In this document: piece after piece, positions 22,319 to 40,803 of the stretch
Position numbering within the stretch: the first letter of the stretch is position 1
Layout of the letters: each line of letters opens with the position of its first letter
Assembly (NCBI RefSeq): GCF_010726645.1
Contig: NZ_AP022563.1
Coordinates: 1,550,001-1,614,000, forward strand
Direction: 5' to 3'
Length of the DNA stretch: 64,000 nucleotides
DNA from: Mycolicibacterium duvalii
GTDB taxonomy: Bacteria; Actinomycetota; Actinomycetes; Mycobacteriales; Mycobacteriaceae
The notes under the pieces: generated by a model
The model's database searches: none
Told to the model about the DNA's origin: nothing
Seen by the model: the letters and a program-made list of their open reading frames with translations, nothing else
Translations under genes and position numbers: made by a program

Positions 22319-22884
22319 GCGCTCTCCCGGGTGGGCGGCAGAATCAGCGGGTCCGCTTCGAGCACGGCATCGGCGAACGGGATGTCGACCACCAGCCTGG
22401 AGTCGAGGCGACTGTCACCCGACCAGACTCGCAGAGCCATGTGCGTCGAGGGATTGAGCAGTTCGGGGTCGACGTCGAACGCCCAGGATCCGTGCTGCGT
22501 GATCAACGGCGACAGCGCCTTGCCCAGCTGGACGAACTGGAATCGGTCCGACGGCAGATAGGCGGCGGGGCCGACGAGCAGTTCGACGCTCGGCAGCACT
22601 TCCTGACGGGTTGCCAGCAACTCTGCGTCAACGAGGATCCATCGACCCAACGCGGTGATCACCGGACGACGCGGCGCCTGCACCTGTTGCCCGACCCGTA
22701 TCCCGGTCACCGTCACGTCGAACAACCGTCCGCTGACCTGCTCTCCGACGCCACCGCGGACATCGAACGGTCGGTACACCTCCGAAGGTGCGGGCAGGTT
22801 GTGCCACAGCGCCGCGGCAGCGGCGATCACCGCCGCGGTGGTCAGCGCATGCAGCACCGTGCGCCGCTTCGACCGCGCCGTCAT
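22315..22884 (-). CDS. Membrane-anchored hypothetical protein 2 of 3
   Basis: This 189-residue protein has a basic N-terminus (TARSKRRT), one membrane helix (about residues 9-27), and an outer domain beginning with GEQVSGRLFDVTVTGIRVG. That resembles the Ig-like DUF4352 type fold (strands carrying V-T-V alternation, then GRWILVDAELLATR). It overlaps the upstream gene by 4 bases (ATGA) and the downstream gene by 4 bases. It carries no enzyme motif. It is probably an exported partner of its two neighbours; a shared origin is inferred from layout and order of elements, not from alignment. Confidence 0.78.
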   Translation of the reverse strand: MTARSKRRTVLHALTTAAVIAAAAALWHNLPAPSEVYRPFDVRGGVGEQVSGRLFDVTVTGIRVGQQVQAPRRPVITALGRWILVDAELLATRQEVLPSVELLVGPAAYLPSDRFQFVQLGKALSPLITQHGSWAFDVDPELLNPSTHMALRVWSGDSRLDSRLVVDIPFADAVLEADPLILPPTRESA

Positions 22885-23504
22885 CGCGGACCCGCCACCT
22901 CAACGACGACCTGACCGTATTCATCGCTGTCGATGTAGTGCTCGCCGTAGATCACCATGCCCTCCCGCAACGATTTACGCGACACTCGCACGGTGACCGA
23001 GTCACCCGGCACCAGCTGACCTTCCGGAAGTTCCCACACATACGCGAGCTCTTCTTCAAGCCCCGGGCCCAGGGTGATCGCCCGTGAGCCGTCGAGTAAG
23101 CGTGCGACGCCGACGAACTCGGCGTTCGCGACCCCGCGCAGAACCAGCTCCCGATCGATGCGCCCGGAGACCGTGCCGTCGTTGCGCAGAGTCACCACCA
23201 CCCCCAGGTAGCGCCGGCCGGGTTTCTCAGGCGCCTGGGTGAAACCCGCGGTCTGCAACTCGGGGACCAGCCGGGCCCGGTGCACGGTGACGGTGTACTG
23301 GCCGTCACTGAACTCCTCACCCGGCGCGAAGAGTGTCACGTCGGTCTCGACGCGGTCCAGGCCGCCGAACAACGCGGCCACGGCGAGGGTGACCACCAGT
23401 GCCGCCGTCCACCATTGACGCGGGCCGCGTTCGGTCAGCCAGCGTCGTATCCGGTGACGCGGACTGGCGGCGGGCGGCAGCTGCTGCCCCGGCTCGGCGG
23501 GCAT
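22881..23504 (-). CDS. Membrane-anchored hypothetical protein 1 of 3 (DUF4352-like)
   Basis: This 207-residue protein has a cytoplasmic basic/Pro-rich stretch of about 30 residues, a single membrane helix (about 33-50) and a beta-sandwich-like outer domain. The segments FSDGQYTVTVHRARLVPEL, RRYLGVVVTLRNDGT and GDSVTVRVSRKSL recall DUF4352/telomeric-repeat-factor-like Ig folds found in lipoproteins. It starts at ATG 23504, only 12 bases after the argH stop, and is therefore likely transcribed at the end of the arginine operon. Function unknown. Confidence 0.8.
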   Translation of the reverse strand: MPAEPGQQLPPAASPRHRIRRWLTERGPRQWWTAALVVTLAVAALFGGLDRVETDVTLFAPGEEFSDGQYTVTVHRARLVPELQTAGFTQAPEKPGRRYLGVVVTLRNDGTVSGRIDRELVLRGVANAEFVGVARLLDGSRAITLGPGLEEELAYVWELPEGQLVPGDSVTVRVSRKSLREGMVIYGEHYIDSDEYGQVVVEVAGPR

Positions 23505-23516
23505 GACCTGATGATG

Positions 23517-24938
<1,422 letters not shown>

Positions 24939-24946
24939 CTAATCCG

Positions 24947-26149
24947 TCACTTGATGCCCAGGTCGCGCCGCGCGGAGATGCTCGACGACAGCCCGTGGAT
25001 CTGAACGAAGCCCCGCGCCGCCGACTGGTCGAAGGTGTCGCCCTCGTCGTAGGTGGCCAGGTTGAAATCGTAGAGCGACTCGGCGCTGCGGCGGCCGTTC
25101 ACCGCGATGTGCCCGCCGTGCAGCACCAGCCGGATCTCCCCGGTGACGTGCTGCTGGGTGTGCGCGACGAACGACTCCAGCGCCGATTTGAGCGGCGAGA
25201 ACCACAGCCCGTCGTAGACCAGCTCGCCCCATTTCTGGTCGGTGGTCCGCTTGAAGCGGCCGAGTTCGCGCTCGAGGGTGACGTGCTCGAGTTCGGTGTG
25301 CGCGGTGATGAGCACCATCGCGCCCGGCGCTTCGTAGATCTCTCGGCTCTTGATGCCGACCAGCCGGTCCTCGACCACGTCGAGCCGGCCCACACCCTGG
25401 GCGCCGGCGCGCGCGTTGAGCTGCTCGATCGCCTGCAGGACGGTGACCGGCTGCCCGTCGATGGACACCGGCACGCCCTTGTCGAACCCGATGACCACCT
25501 CGTCGGGCACGCCCCAGTTCACCGTCGGGTCCTCGGTGTACTCGTAGACGTCCTTGGTCGGCGCGTTCCACAGATGCTCGAGGAATCCGGTCTCGACGGC
25601 GCGGCCCCAGACGTTCTGGTCGATCGAGAACGGCGAACGCTTGGTGACGTTGATCGGGATGGCGTTCTCCTCGGCGAACGCGATCGCCTTCTCCCGTGTC
25701 CACGCGTAGTCGCGCACGGGCGCGAGCACCTGCAGATCGGGTGCCAGGGAAGCGAATCCGACTTCGAACCGCACCTGATCGTTGCCCTTGCCCGTGCAGC
25801 CGTGCGCGACGGTGCCGCCGCCGTGGTCGCGGGCGGCGTCGACGAGATGCTTGACGATCAACGGCCGGCTCAGCGCCGAGACCAGCGGGTAGCGGTCCAT
25901 GTAGAGCGCATTGGACTGGATGGCGGGCAGGCAGTACTGCTCGGCGAACTCGTCGCGGGCGTCGACGACGACGGCCTCCACGGCGCCGCAGTCCAGCGCA
26001 CGCTGCCGCACGACGTCCATATCCTCACCGCCCTGCCCGAGGTCGATGGCCACGGCGACCACCTCGCGACCGGTCTCCTTGCCGATCCAGCTGATCGCCA
26101 CCGAGGTGTCCAGACCGCCGGAATACGCCAGGATGACGCGCTCGGACAT
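24947..26149 (-). CDS. argG: Argininosuccinate synthase
   Basis: This 400-residue enzyme condenses citrulline and aspartate using ATP. The N-terminal PP-loop is [15 protein letters not shown] (about residues 7-21). The [12 protein letters not shown] and [14 protein letters not shown] blocks and the [12 protein letters not shown] motif are conserved. A good ribosome-binding site (AAGGAGT) lies before ATG 26149. It follows argR by 22 bases and precedes argH. Length is normal for the type I ArgG family. Confidence 0.97.
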   Translation of the reverse strand: MSERVILAYSGGLDTSVAISWIGKETGREVVAVAIDLGQGGEDMDVVRQRALDCGAVEAVVVDARDEFAEQYCLPAIQSNALYMDRYPLVSALSRPLIVKHLVDAARDHGGGTVAHGCTGKGNDQVRFEVGFASLAPDLQVLAPVRDYAWTREKAIAFAEENAIPINVTKRSPFSIDQNVWGRAVETGFLEHLWNAPTKDVYEYTEDPTVNWGVPDEVVIGFDKGVPVSIDGQPVTVLQAIEQLNARAGAQGVGRLDVVEDRLVGIKSREIYEAPGAMVLITAHTELEHVTLERELGRFKRTTDQKWGELVYDGLWFSPLKSALESFVAHTQQHVTGEIRLVLHGGHIAVNGRRSAESLYDFNLATYDEGDTFDQSAARGFVQIHGLSSSISARRDLGIK

Positions 26150-26171
26150 AACGAACTCCTTCTGCTAAGTG

Positions 26172-31902
<5,731 letters not shown>

Positions 31903-31907
31903 ACTCA

Positions 31908-34405
31908 TTATTTGCGCTGTTGCGCTCCGAACGCCTGGACCGCCGCCTCGACCGCCGCGTCCCGAGCAGCGCTCGCCTCGTCCTCGGTCAAGGTGCGGTC
32001 GGGGGCGCGGAACCGCAGCGCCAGTGCCAGCGACTTCCGTCCCTCCCCGACCTGCGGGCCGTTGTACACATCGAAGAGCCGGACGTCCTCCAGCAGCGCT
32101 CCGGCGCCGGTCCGGACCGTGTCGATGACGGTCTGTGCCGGCACTGCGTCGTCGACGATGAGCGCAACGTCCTGGAACACCGCGGGGAACGGGGACACGC
32201 CGGGTGCGGGCAACCGTTCGGTGATCGGTACCGCATCGAGGTCGAGCTCGACCGCGCATGTGCCCTTGGGTAGGCCCGACCGTTCGATCACCGCGGGATG
32301 GAGCTGGCCGGCGTGGCCGATCACCTGCTCGCCGATCAGCACCTCCGCGCAGCGGCCCGGGTGCCAGGGCAGGTACTCCGCGGACCGCAGTACGAACTCC
32401 ACACCCGCCGCGCGGCCGATGACGCGAACGGCCTCGAACGCGTCGGCGGCCTCCACGCGGCGGCCCGGCCCCCAGGGCCCGGCCGGCTCGCGCAGCCCGG
32501 TCAGCACCGCCGCCACGTGTTGCGGCTGATGCGGAAGCGACGCGTCCAGTACCGCGATCTCGTCGTCGGTCGGCCGTCGGTCATTCGGGATGCGCTCCAC
32601 GGCGCGGGTGTGACCGGTGGGCTCGACCACCTGGGCGATCGCGAACAGCGCGGCGTCGACGGCTCCTCGGGAGACGTTGCGCGACAACGCCTCCAACAGT
32701 CCCGGCAACAACGTGGTGGCCAGCTCGGGCCGGTCGGCCTCCAGCGGGTTGAGCACGCGGGTGGTGGAGCGCCGGGCGTCATCGGCGGCCAGCCCCCACC
32801 GGTCGAAGATCCCGGACGGCAGGAACGGCGTCGGCAGGATCTCGACGAAGCCGCTGAGCGCCAAGGACTTACCGATCGCCCGGCGGCGCTTCTGGGTCGC
32901 GGTCAGTCCGCGCCCCGCCGGCGCGGCGGGCAGGACCGACGGGACGACATCCAGACCCTCCAGCCGCATGACCTCTTCGACCAGATCCGCCGGTTGACGC
33001 ATATCCGGACGCCAGCTGGGCGGAACGACGGTGACCAGGTCACCGTCGACGGTGACCTCGGCGCCGATTTGGCGCAATCGCTTCTCGGTGGTGCCGGCGG
33101 GGTAGCCGACGCCCGCGGTGCGGTCGGGCAGGTCGACCGGCATCGTGACCGCCGGCGGTGACCAGTCCGCGCGGGCCGGCTCGCCGCGCCAGTCCGTCAG
33201 CGTGGGTTCGACTGTGCCGCCTGCGATCTCAGCTAGCAGGGCGGCGCAGCGATTCAGGGCGGCAACCGACACCGCGGGATCGACGCTGCGTTCGTAGCGC
33301 CGGCCCGCCTCGCTGTAGAGCCGCAATCGGCGCTGGGTGCGCGACACCGCCGCGGGGTCCCAGACGGCCGCCTCGAGCAGCACGTCGGTGGTGGTCTCGC
33401 GAACCTCGGTGGTGCCCGCGCCCATCACCCCGCCGATCGCCGCGGTGGCCACATCGTCGACGATCAGCACGTCGGCGGGATCGAGGGTGCGCTCCACATC
33501 GTCGAGGGTCACCACGGTCTCCCCCGGCTCCGCGAACCGGACCCGGAAACCGCCGGTGATCAGCGAGCGGTCGTGGGCGTGCATCGGATGGCCGAGCTCG
33601 AGCATGACGTAGTTGGTCACGTCGACCGCCGGTGAGATCGCACGGATGCCGCTGAGCAATAACCGGCGCTGCACCCACCAGGGCGACACCGCGTTCGGGT
33701 CGATCCCGGCGACCGGACGCAGACCGAAGCGCAGCACCCCGGTGTCGGCGTCGATGGACAGGGGCAGCGCCTCGCCGTCGGCGGGCAGCGGCGGCACTCG
33801 GGCCGGATCGAAAGCCGGGTCGGTGAAGTTGAGGTCGTAGGCGTTGGCGATCTCGCGCGCCATGCCCCGCACCGACAGGCAGTATCCGCGGTCCGGTGTG
33901 ATCGCCAGGTCGAAGACCACGTCGTCGAGGCCGAGCACCGCGTCGGCGGCCGCGCCCGGCTCCGCCGTGCCCGGCGGCAGTACGAGGATGCCGGAGTGGT
34001 CGGTGCCGAGATTGAGCTCCGATGCCGAGCAGATCATGCCGTCGGAGGTTCGTCCGTATGTCTTTCGGCTCGCGATCGCGAAATCGCCCGGCAGCACGGC
34101 GCCGGGCAGCGCCACCACCACAAGGTCACCCACGGCGAAATTCTGGGCACCGCAGACGATGTCGCGAGGCTGCGGTTCTCCGATGTCGACCTTGACCGCT
34201 CGGATGGGTTTCTTGAACTCGGTGAGCTCCTCGATCTCGCCCACCCGGCCGACGACCAAGGGACCGCTGACCGGACCGAGCCGGATGACCTCCTCGACTT
34301 CGTGGCCGATCCGGATGAAGGTCTCTTCGAGCTCCTCGGGAGAGACATCCCAGCCGGGGGCGCCGGCCGAGACGATGTCGCGCAGCCAGCTGTACGGAAG
34401 GCGCA

Positions 34406-34406
<1 letters not shown>
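31908..34406 (-). CDS. pheT: Phenylalanine-tRNA ligase beta subunit
   Basis: This 832-residue subunit of the (alpha-beta)2 PheRS carries the EMAP-like tRNA-binding domain (about residues 40-150, [21 protein letters not shown] region). It also has the B3/B4 editing domain, the B5 DNA-binding-like domain (about 400-475) and the C-terminal ferredoxin-fold anticodon-binding domain (about 740-832, [15 protein letters not shown] region). The ATG shares its last base with the pheS stop (TGATG). Both subunits are complete. Confidence 0.97.
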
Positions 34407-36329
<1,923 letters not shown>

Positions 36330-36447
36330 ACCGGCCAGCCTAATCGAGGTCGCTTGGGCAGCTAAAGCAGCAGGTCACAGACGTGTGCCGCGGGGGTGGA
36401 GGCTGAATAACAGCTCCGGACCGAACCGCCCATTTCGTAGACAACGA

Positions 36448-36460
36448 ATGTTGTCAACAT
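36448..36460. promoter_or_regulatory. 13-base palindrome in the cyclase / DUF2236 divergent region
   Basis: ATGTTG-T-CAACAT is a perfect inverted repeat located 13 bases before the GTG start of the DUF2236 gene. It is preceded by ACAAC at 36441-36445, which repeats the half-site in the other orientation. It looks like the operator of a dimeric helix-turn-helix regulator, but no regulator gene adjoins it. The rest of the 143-base gap shows no clear -35/-10 pair. Confidence 0.4.
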
Positions 36461-36472
36461 TACGTTGGACAT

Positions 36473-37528
36473 GTGCGATCACCGGCCGGAGCCCCCCAGC
36501 CGAGGGCAACTGCGTCCACCGACAACCCACTCGGTCCCGATTCGCTGACGTGGAAGTACTTCGGCGACGTCCGCACCGGCATGCTCGGGGTGTGGATCGG
36601 CGCGATCCAGAACATGTACCCCGAGCTCGGTGCCGGGGTGGAGGACCACTCGATTCTGTTGCGCGAGCCACTGCAGCGGGTTGCGCGCTCGGTGTACCCG
36701 ATCATGGGGGTCGTCTACGACGGCGAGCGGGCCGCCCAGACCGGGGCGCAGATCCGCAGCTACCACCAGACCATCAAGGGCACCGACGCGCAGGGCCGGC
36801 GTTACCACGCACTCAACCCCGAGACGTTCTACTGGGCGCACGCGACGTTCTTCATGTTGATCATCAAGACCGCGGAGTACTTCTGCGGCGGGTTGACCGA
36901 GGCCGAGAAGCGCCAGCTCTTCGACGAGCACGTGCAGTGGTACCGCATGTACGGGATGAGCATGCGCCCGGTCCCGCGAACGTGGGAAGACTTCTGCGAG
37001 TACTGGGACCGCAAGTGCCGCGAAGAGCTCGAAATCAACCAGGCCACCCTCGACATCTTCTCGATCCGGATCCCGAAGCCGCGCTACGTGCTGATGCCGA
37101 CGCCCCTGTGGGACCAGTTGTTCCGTCCGATGGTCGATGCTCAGCGGTGGATCGCGGCCGGCGTGTTCGAACCGGCGGTCCGGGAGAAGGCGGGTCTGCG
37201 CTGGACGCCCGGCGACGAAATCCTGCTGCGGCTGTTCGGCAAGGCCGTCGAGCTCGCATTCATCGCGGTGCCCGACGAGATCAGACTGCATCCGCGGGCG
37301 GTCGCCGCCTACCGGCGCGCACAGGGCAAGATCGACGCAAATGCCCCGTTGGTGGAGGCCCCCTCCTTCATGGCACCGCCGCGGGACCGCAGGGACATGC
37401 CGATGCACTACGTCCCACCGCGCAGAGTCCCACCGCACAAGTCGCTGCTCAACCGCGTCGGCTCGCTCATCCACACCACGTTTTCGCTAGCCGGTGTGCG
37501 GTCGCCGAAGGCCGATAGGGCAGCCTGA
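36473..37528 (+). CDS. DUF2236 / MpaB-family oxygenase-like protein (Rv1645c-like)
   Basis: This 351-residue helical protein belongs to the oxygenase MpaB/latex-clearing-type DUF2236 family, in which some members bind b-type heme and oxidise hydrophobic substrates. Family features are the TWKYFGDVRTGMLG N-terminal block, HATFFMLIIKTAEYF (a His candidate heme ligand near residue 123) and the central TWEDFCEYWD helix. No signal peptide. The start is GTG 36473. It is followed after 5 bases by an acyl-CoA dehydrogenase gene, suggesting a shared lipid-related job. The substrate is unknown. Confidence 0.85.
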   Translation: MRSPAGAPQPRATASTDNPLGPDSLTWKYFGDVRTGMLGVWIGAIQNMYPELGAGVEDHSILLREPLQRVARSVYPIMGVVYDGERAAQTGAQIRSYHQTIKGTDAQGRRYHALNPETFYWAHATFFMLIIKTAEYFCGGLTEAEKRQLFDEHVQWYRMYGMSMRPVPRTWEDFCEYWDRKCREELEINQATLDIFSIRIPKPRYVLMPTPLWDQLFRPMVDAQRWIAAGVFEPAVREKAGLRWTPGDEILLRLFGKAVELAFIAVPDEIRLHPRAVAAYRRAQGKIDANAPLVEAPSFMAPPRDRRDMPMHYVPPRRVPPHKSLLNRVGSLIHTTFSLAGVRSPKADRAA

Positions 37529-37533
37529 AGGGC

Positions 37534-38775
37534 ATGCTGGAATGGTCTGACGTTGATCTAGCCGTGCGCGACGCTGTCCGCGAGTTCGTGGACAAGGAGA
37601 TCCGGCCCCATCTCGACGCGCTGGAAAGCGGCGAGATGGAGCCCTACCCCATCATCCGCAAGCTGTTCGCGACGTTCGGCATCGCCGACATGGCCCGAGA
37701 CTCGCTGAACAAGCGGCTCGAACGGCTGCGCAACGGGGACGTGTCGGACTCGAAGAGCTCCGGTGGCGGCATGTTCGGCGGTGGCGGTTCGCCCGGAATG
37801 GGCTTCGTGGTGGTCAGCGAACTGTGCCGGGTCAGCATGGGCGTGGTCACCGGGATGGGCGTCAGCCTCGGGCTGACCGTCCCGACCATCATGAGCCGCG
37901 GCACACTGGCCCAGCAGGAGCGCTGGCTGCCGGATCTGGTGACGTACGACAAGGTCGGCGCGTGGGCGATCACCGAACCGGACTCCGGCTCGGATGCGTT
38001 CGGTGGCATGAAGTCCTATGTGGTGCGTGACGGGAACGATTACATCCTCAACGGCCAGAAGACCTTCATCACCAACGGACCGGACGCCGATGTAGTGGTG
38101 GTGTACGCCAAGCTCGACGAAGGTGATCCGTCGATCGACAAGCGCGACCGCAAGGTGCTGACCTTCGTGCTCGACAAGGGCATGGAGGGCTTCGTGCAGT
38201 CGAAGCCGTTCCACAAGATGGGAATCCATTCCTCCCGGACCGGTGAGCTGTTCTTCAACGACGTCCGGCTCGGCAAGGACCGGCTGCTCGGCGAGACCGA
38301 GGACAACAGCGCCGGCGACGGCCGGGACAGCGCGCGGTCGAGCTTCTCGGCCGAACGAATCGGGGTCGCGGCGATGGCGCTCGGGGTCATCGAGGAATGC
38401 CTCCGACTGAGTGTGGACTACGCGAAGTCACGGACGTTGTGGGGTCAGGAGATCGGCCAATTCCAGCTGATCCAGCTGAAACTGGCCAACATGGAGGTTG
38501 CGCGGATGAACGTGCGCAACATGCTGTTCCGGGTGATCGAGGCGTCTGAAGCCGGAAAGCCCGTCTCGTTGGCCGAGGCCTCGGCGATCAAGTGGTACTG
38601 CTCGCAGGCGGCCACCGACGTGGCCATGGAAGCAGTGCAGCTGTTCGGCGGCAACGGCTACATGAGTGAGTATCGGGTGGAACAACTTGCCCGCGATGCG
38701 AAGTCGCTGATGATCTACGCCGGCAGCAACGAAGTGCAGATCACTCACGTGGCCAAGGGACTGCTGCGCGGCTGA
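37534..38775 (+). CDS. Acyl-CoA dehydrogenase (FadE type)
   Basis: This 413-residue flavoenzyme has the FAD/substrate block AWAITEPDSGSDAFGGMKS and the second signature DTVMEAVQLFGGNGYMSEYR-like region (read as ATDVAMEAVQLFGGNGY). The C-terminal YAGSNEVQ is also present; family enzymes use a Glu base, likely in the C-terminal half. An unusual Gly/Ser-rich insertion (about residues 70-90, SSGGGMFGGGGSPGMG) separates the first helices. It starts at ATG 37534, 5 bases after the DUF2236 gene and probably in one transcript. The physiological acyl-CoA is not predictable from sequence. Confidence 0.9.
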   Translation: MLEWSDVDLAVRDAVREFVDKEIRPHLDALESGEMEPYPIIRKLFATFGIADMARDSLNKRLERLRNGDVSDSKSSGGGMFGGGGSPGMGFVVVSELCRVSMGVVTGMGVSLGLTVPTIMSRGTLAQQERWLPDLVTYDKVGAWAITEPDSGSDAFGGMKSYVVRDGNDYILNGQKTFITNGPDADVVVVYAKLDEGDPSIDKRDRKVLTFVLDKGMEGFVQSKPFHKMGIHSSRTGELFFNDVRLGKDRLLGETEDNSAGDGRDSARSSFSAERIGVAAMALGVIEECLRLSVDYAKSRTLWGQEIGQFQLIQLKLANMEVARMNVRNMLFRVIEASEAGKPVSLAEASAIKWYCSQAATDVAMEAVQLFGGNGYMSEYRVEQLARDAKSLMIYAGSNEVQITHVAKGLLRG

Positions 38776-38892
38776 GGCGCGACGTCAGCGCCCCACCAGA
38801 CGGCGCGTCCCACCGGACTCGCGCGGCGCCCATGCCCGGAGATGCCCGGCTCACAGCGACTCCGCAGCGACAGCGAGGCCCGAACCCATCGG

Positions 38893-39195
38893 TCACGCGG
38901 CGCCGTGTCGTGCCGCTTGCTGCAGCTCCCACACCCGCAGATCGATGCGGTAGGCGGTGGCCCGCGGCACGTAGCCCTGCCGGTACCGACCGCGGCCGAC
39001 GCGAATCACCCGATCGCGCGCGCATTCCCAGCGCAATGCATCCGATACCACTTTCGAGGCCCGGTCGCCCACCTCGAATCCCTGGCAGTCCAGCCAGTCC
39101 ACGAGCTCGTCGACGGTCACCAGCCCGCGCTCGTGAATGTAGGTCGTCAGCAGGTACCTCAGGTCGAGACCACGCACCAGCACCCTGTTCCGCAT
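38893..39195 (-). CDS. Small winged-helix-like hypothetical protein
   Basis: This 100-residue basic protein is predicted to fold as a winged helix: helix VRGLDLRYLLTTYIHERG, turn, helix VTVDELVDWLDCQG, recognition-like helix RASKVVSDALRWECARDR, then a beta wing VIRVGRGRYRQGYV. It resembles short mycobacterial proteins of unknown function rather than a named regulator family. It stands alone between two convergent or unrelated genes. The flanks 38776-38892 and 39196-39336 show nothing I can assign. The call rests on fold-like pattern and amino-acid composition. Confidence 0.62.
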   Translation of the reverse strand: MRNRVLVRGLDLRYLLTTYIHERGLVTVDELVDWLDCQGFEVGDRASKVVSDALRWECARDRVIRVGRGRYRQGYVPRATAYRIDLRVWELQQAARHGAA

Positions 39196-39336
39196 GACCA
39201 GACCATGGCACGCCGGACTGACAGGATGTCGGTGTCGCTGCGGTGTCGCTAGGAGCCGGGCAATCGCGCAAACGCATGTCGCAGGCTGCCGCTGAGGCGG
39301 TGCCCCGACGCTGCTCGGTAGCTGCGTCCGAGCCGC

Positions 39337-40560
39337 TCATTCGCCGGCGTCGGAGTCCTCGTTGTCTTCGGGCGCAACACCTTCGCTGCTGGTGTCGTTG
39401 ATCGGCGACGGCTCTGGGTCGCCGATGGTCGGTTCGGCCGACTCCTCGGCCTGCGGGACGTTTCGGTCTCGATCGATCAGATCGCCTTCGGCGTCACCAG
39501 ACACTGCAGCTTCCTCTTCGAGGCTCCACTCGACATCGATCCGGTCTTCCTGCTCCCCGCTCACAGCAGCGGGCTCGACGGGATCGTCCTCGTGCTGAGT
39601 GACCTCGAGCACGGGTGGCGGCGCATCCGGATACTGGCCGAACACCTCGAGGCGCTGTTCGCTGACCACGGGCTCGGCGTCCGGGGTTGGGGTCGCCGGC
39701 GGCGGCCGTAGCGGCTCGGGAATGCCGACTGTCATCTTGGGCCTGAAATAGGCCGAGTCGATGATCGGTCGCAGCAGCGCGTCCATGAAGCTGATGAACT
39801 CTGGGGCGAACCCGGCGTCCTCCCAGGACTTCAGCAGCGGCAATCGTTCGGTGGGAATGAGCACATGAGTCGTCGTCCCACCGAGATCGTTGGCGATCTC
39901 GACGAATTCGGTTGGGTTGGTTCGGATGTCGAAGAACGCGCGGTCGACGTGGAGTTCTACAGCGCCCATGATGGCATTGAGAACGGCGAGGAAGTTGAGC
40001 CAGTTGTGCGGGAAATCGGTGAGTCCGTCGTATTCCGCCGCCACGGTCAGCACGTCGTAGGGCGTCTCCGGCAGCGGGATGTATCGGGCACCGCCGAGGG
40101 AGAGCACCATCCGGGCGGGATAGGCGTACACGAATGCCGTCAGTTCGTCGTCCGCCGGACGGGCGGGGTCGTTGCTCAGTCGGCGCAACACGTCATAGAC
40201 AGCCGGCGCACTCTGAGAAACAGCCCCGATTAGCTTCACCCCCGAGGTCGACTGCACTGCGTCGTAGAGATTTTGGGCGCCCACCTCGATCGACTCCTGA
40301 AAGTCCTCCGACCCCGGGAAGGGCACGTTGACCCGCAGATAATCGGCGAACAGTCCGCCGAACGCAGTGCGCATCTGCTCATCGGTGAGCTCCGCGTAAC
40401 CGCCCTTTCCCCCGACGAGCAGTGCAGTCGGCGACGTCGATTCATCTGCCAGCGTTGTCCAACTCCACTCGCTGGTAGCGGCGACATCCCCCGGCCCGCG
40501 AACGACGACCGGAGAGACGCCCAACATGACGACACTGAGGAGTACGCATATCCGGTACAT
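39337..40560 (-). CDS. PE-PPE-domain secreted hydrolase with acidic tail
   Basis: This 407-residue protein has an N-terminal signal peptide (about residues 1-22) and a PE-PPE (PF08237-type) serine hydrolase domain (about 40-285). That is the cutinase-like alpha/beta fold usually attached to PE or PPE proteins, but neither a PE nor a PPE head is present. The nucleophile is probably Ser115 in GAVSQSAPAV. From about residue 290 the chain becomes Pro-rich and then strongly acidic (D/E, Ser) to the end. Likely exported and acting on esters or envelope lipids. Its upstream region carries a DosR-like palindrome. Confidence 0.82.
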   Translation of the reverse strand: MYRICVLLSVVMLGVSPVVVRGPGDVAATSEWSWTTLADESTSPTALLVGGKGGYAELTDEQMRTAFGGLFADYLRVNVPFPGSEDFQESIEVGAQNLYDAVQSTSGVKLIGAVSQSAPAVYDVLRRLSNDPARPADDELTAFVYAYPARMVLSLGGARYIPLPETPYDVLTVAAEYDGLTDFPHNWLNFLAVLNAIMGAVELHVDRAFFDIRTNPTEFVEIANDLGGTTTHVLIPTERLPLLKSWEDAGFAPEFISFMDALLRPIIDSAYFRPKMTVGIPEPLRPPPATPTPDAEPVVSEQRLEVFGQYPDAPPPVLEVTQHEDDPVEPAAVSGEQEDRIDVEWSLEEEAAVSGDAEGDLIDRDRNVPQAEESAEPTIGDPEPSPINDTSSEGVAPEDNEDSDAGE

Positions 40561-40803
40561 GGCCCACCCGACCCATCCACGCGAACGGATAGAAGCTTGC
40601 TGATACTGAGAAAGTTAAGCCCCAGGCTTCGAGGACGACAATGGACTAAAGTCCTCTTTTTGCCCTATGAACTCTGGGTTCTGTGAAACAGGTAGGATTT
40701 TCTGCGCGTTATTTGGTGTTTTTGGCAAATAGATTTTTGTTGTCCGACTGGGCCGTCGGCGGTGCCGGTGGAAAATTGCGGCTGCTTGCCCTTTCGAGGC
40801 GCG
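40561..40803. other. A/T-rich upstream region of the PE-PPE hydrolase gene
   Basis: These 243 bases lie between two minus-strand genes and are clearly A/T-richer than the surrounding DNA, especially 40660-40745 with several T runs. They hold the DosR-like box (40639-40658) and, on the minus strand, a TAACTT -10 candidate (complement of 40612-40617). No gene is called. The T-rich runs downstream of tsnR could help to terminate the infC operon, but I see no strong stem. Confidence 0.6.
40639..40658 (-). promoter_or_regulatory. DosR (DevR)-like box upstream of the PE-PPE hydrolase
   Basis: The centre GGACTAAAGTCC (40643-40654) is a perfect 12-base palindrome. It equals the core of the DosR consensus TTSGGGACTWWAGTCCCSAA, missing only the outermost G/C of the two runs. 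A TAACTT -10 (40612-40617, minus strand) predicts a start near 40605, placing the box centre about -44, the usual position for DosR activation. The hydrolase ATG follows at 40560. Confidence 0.6.
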
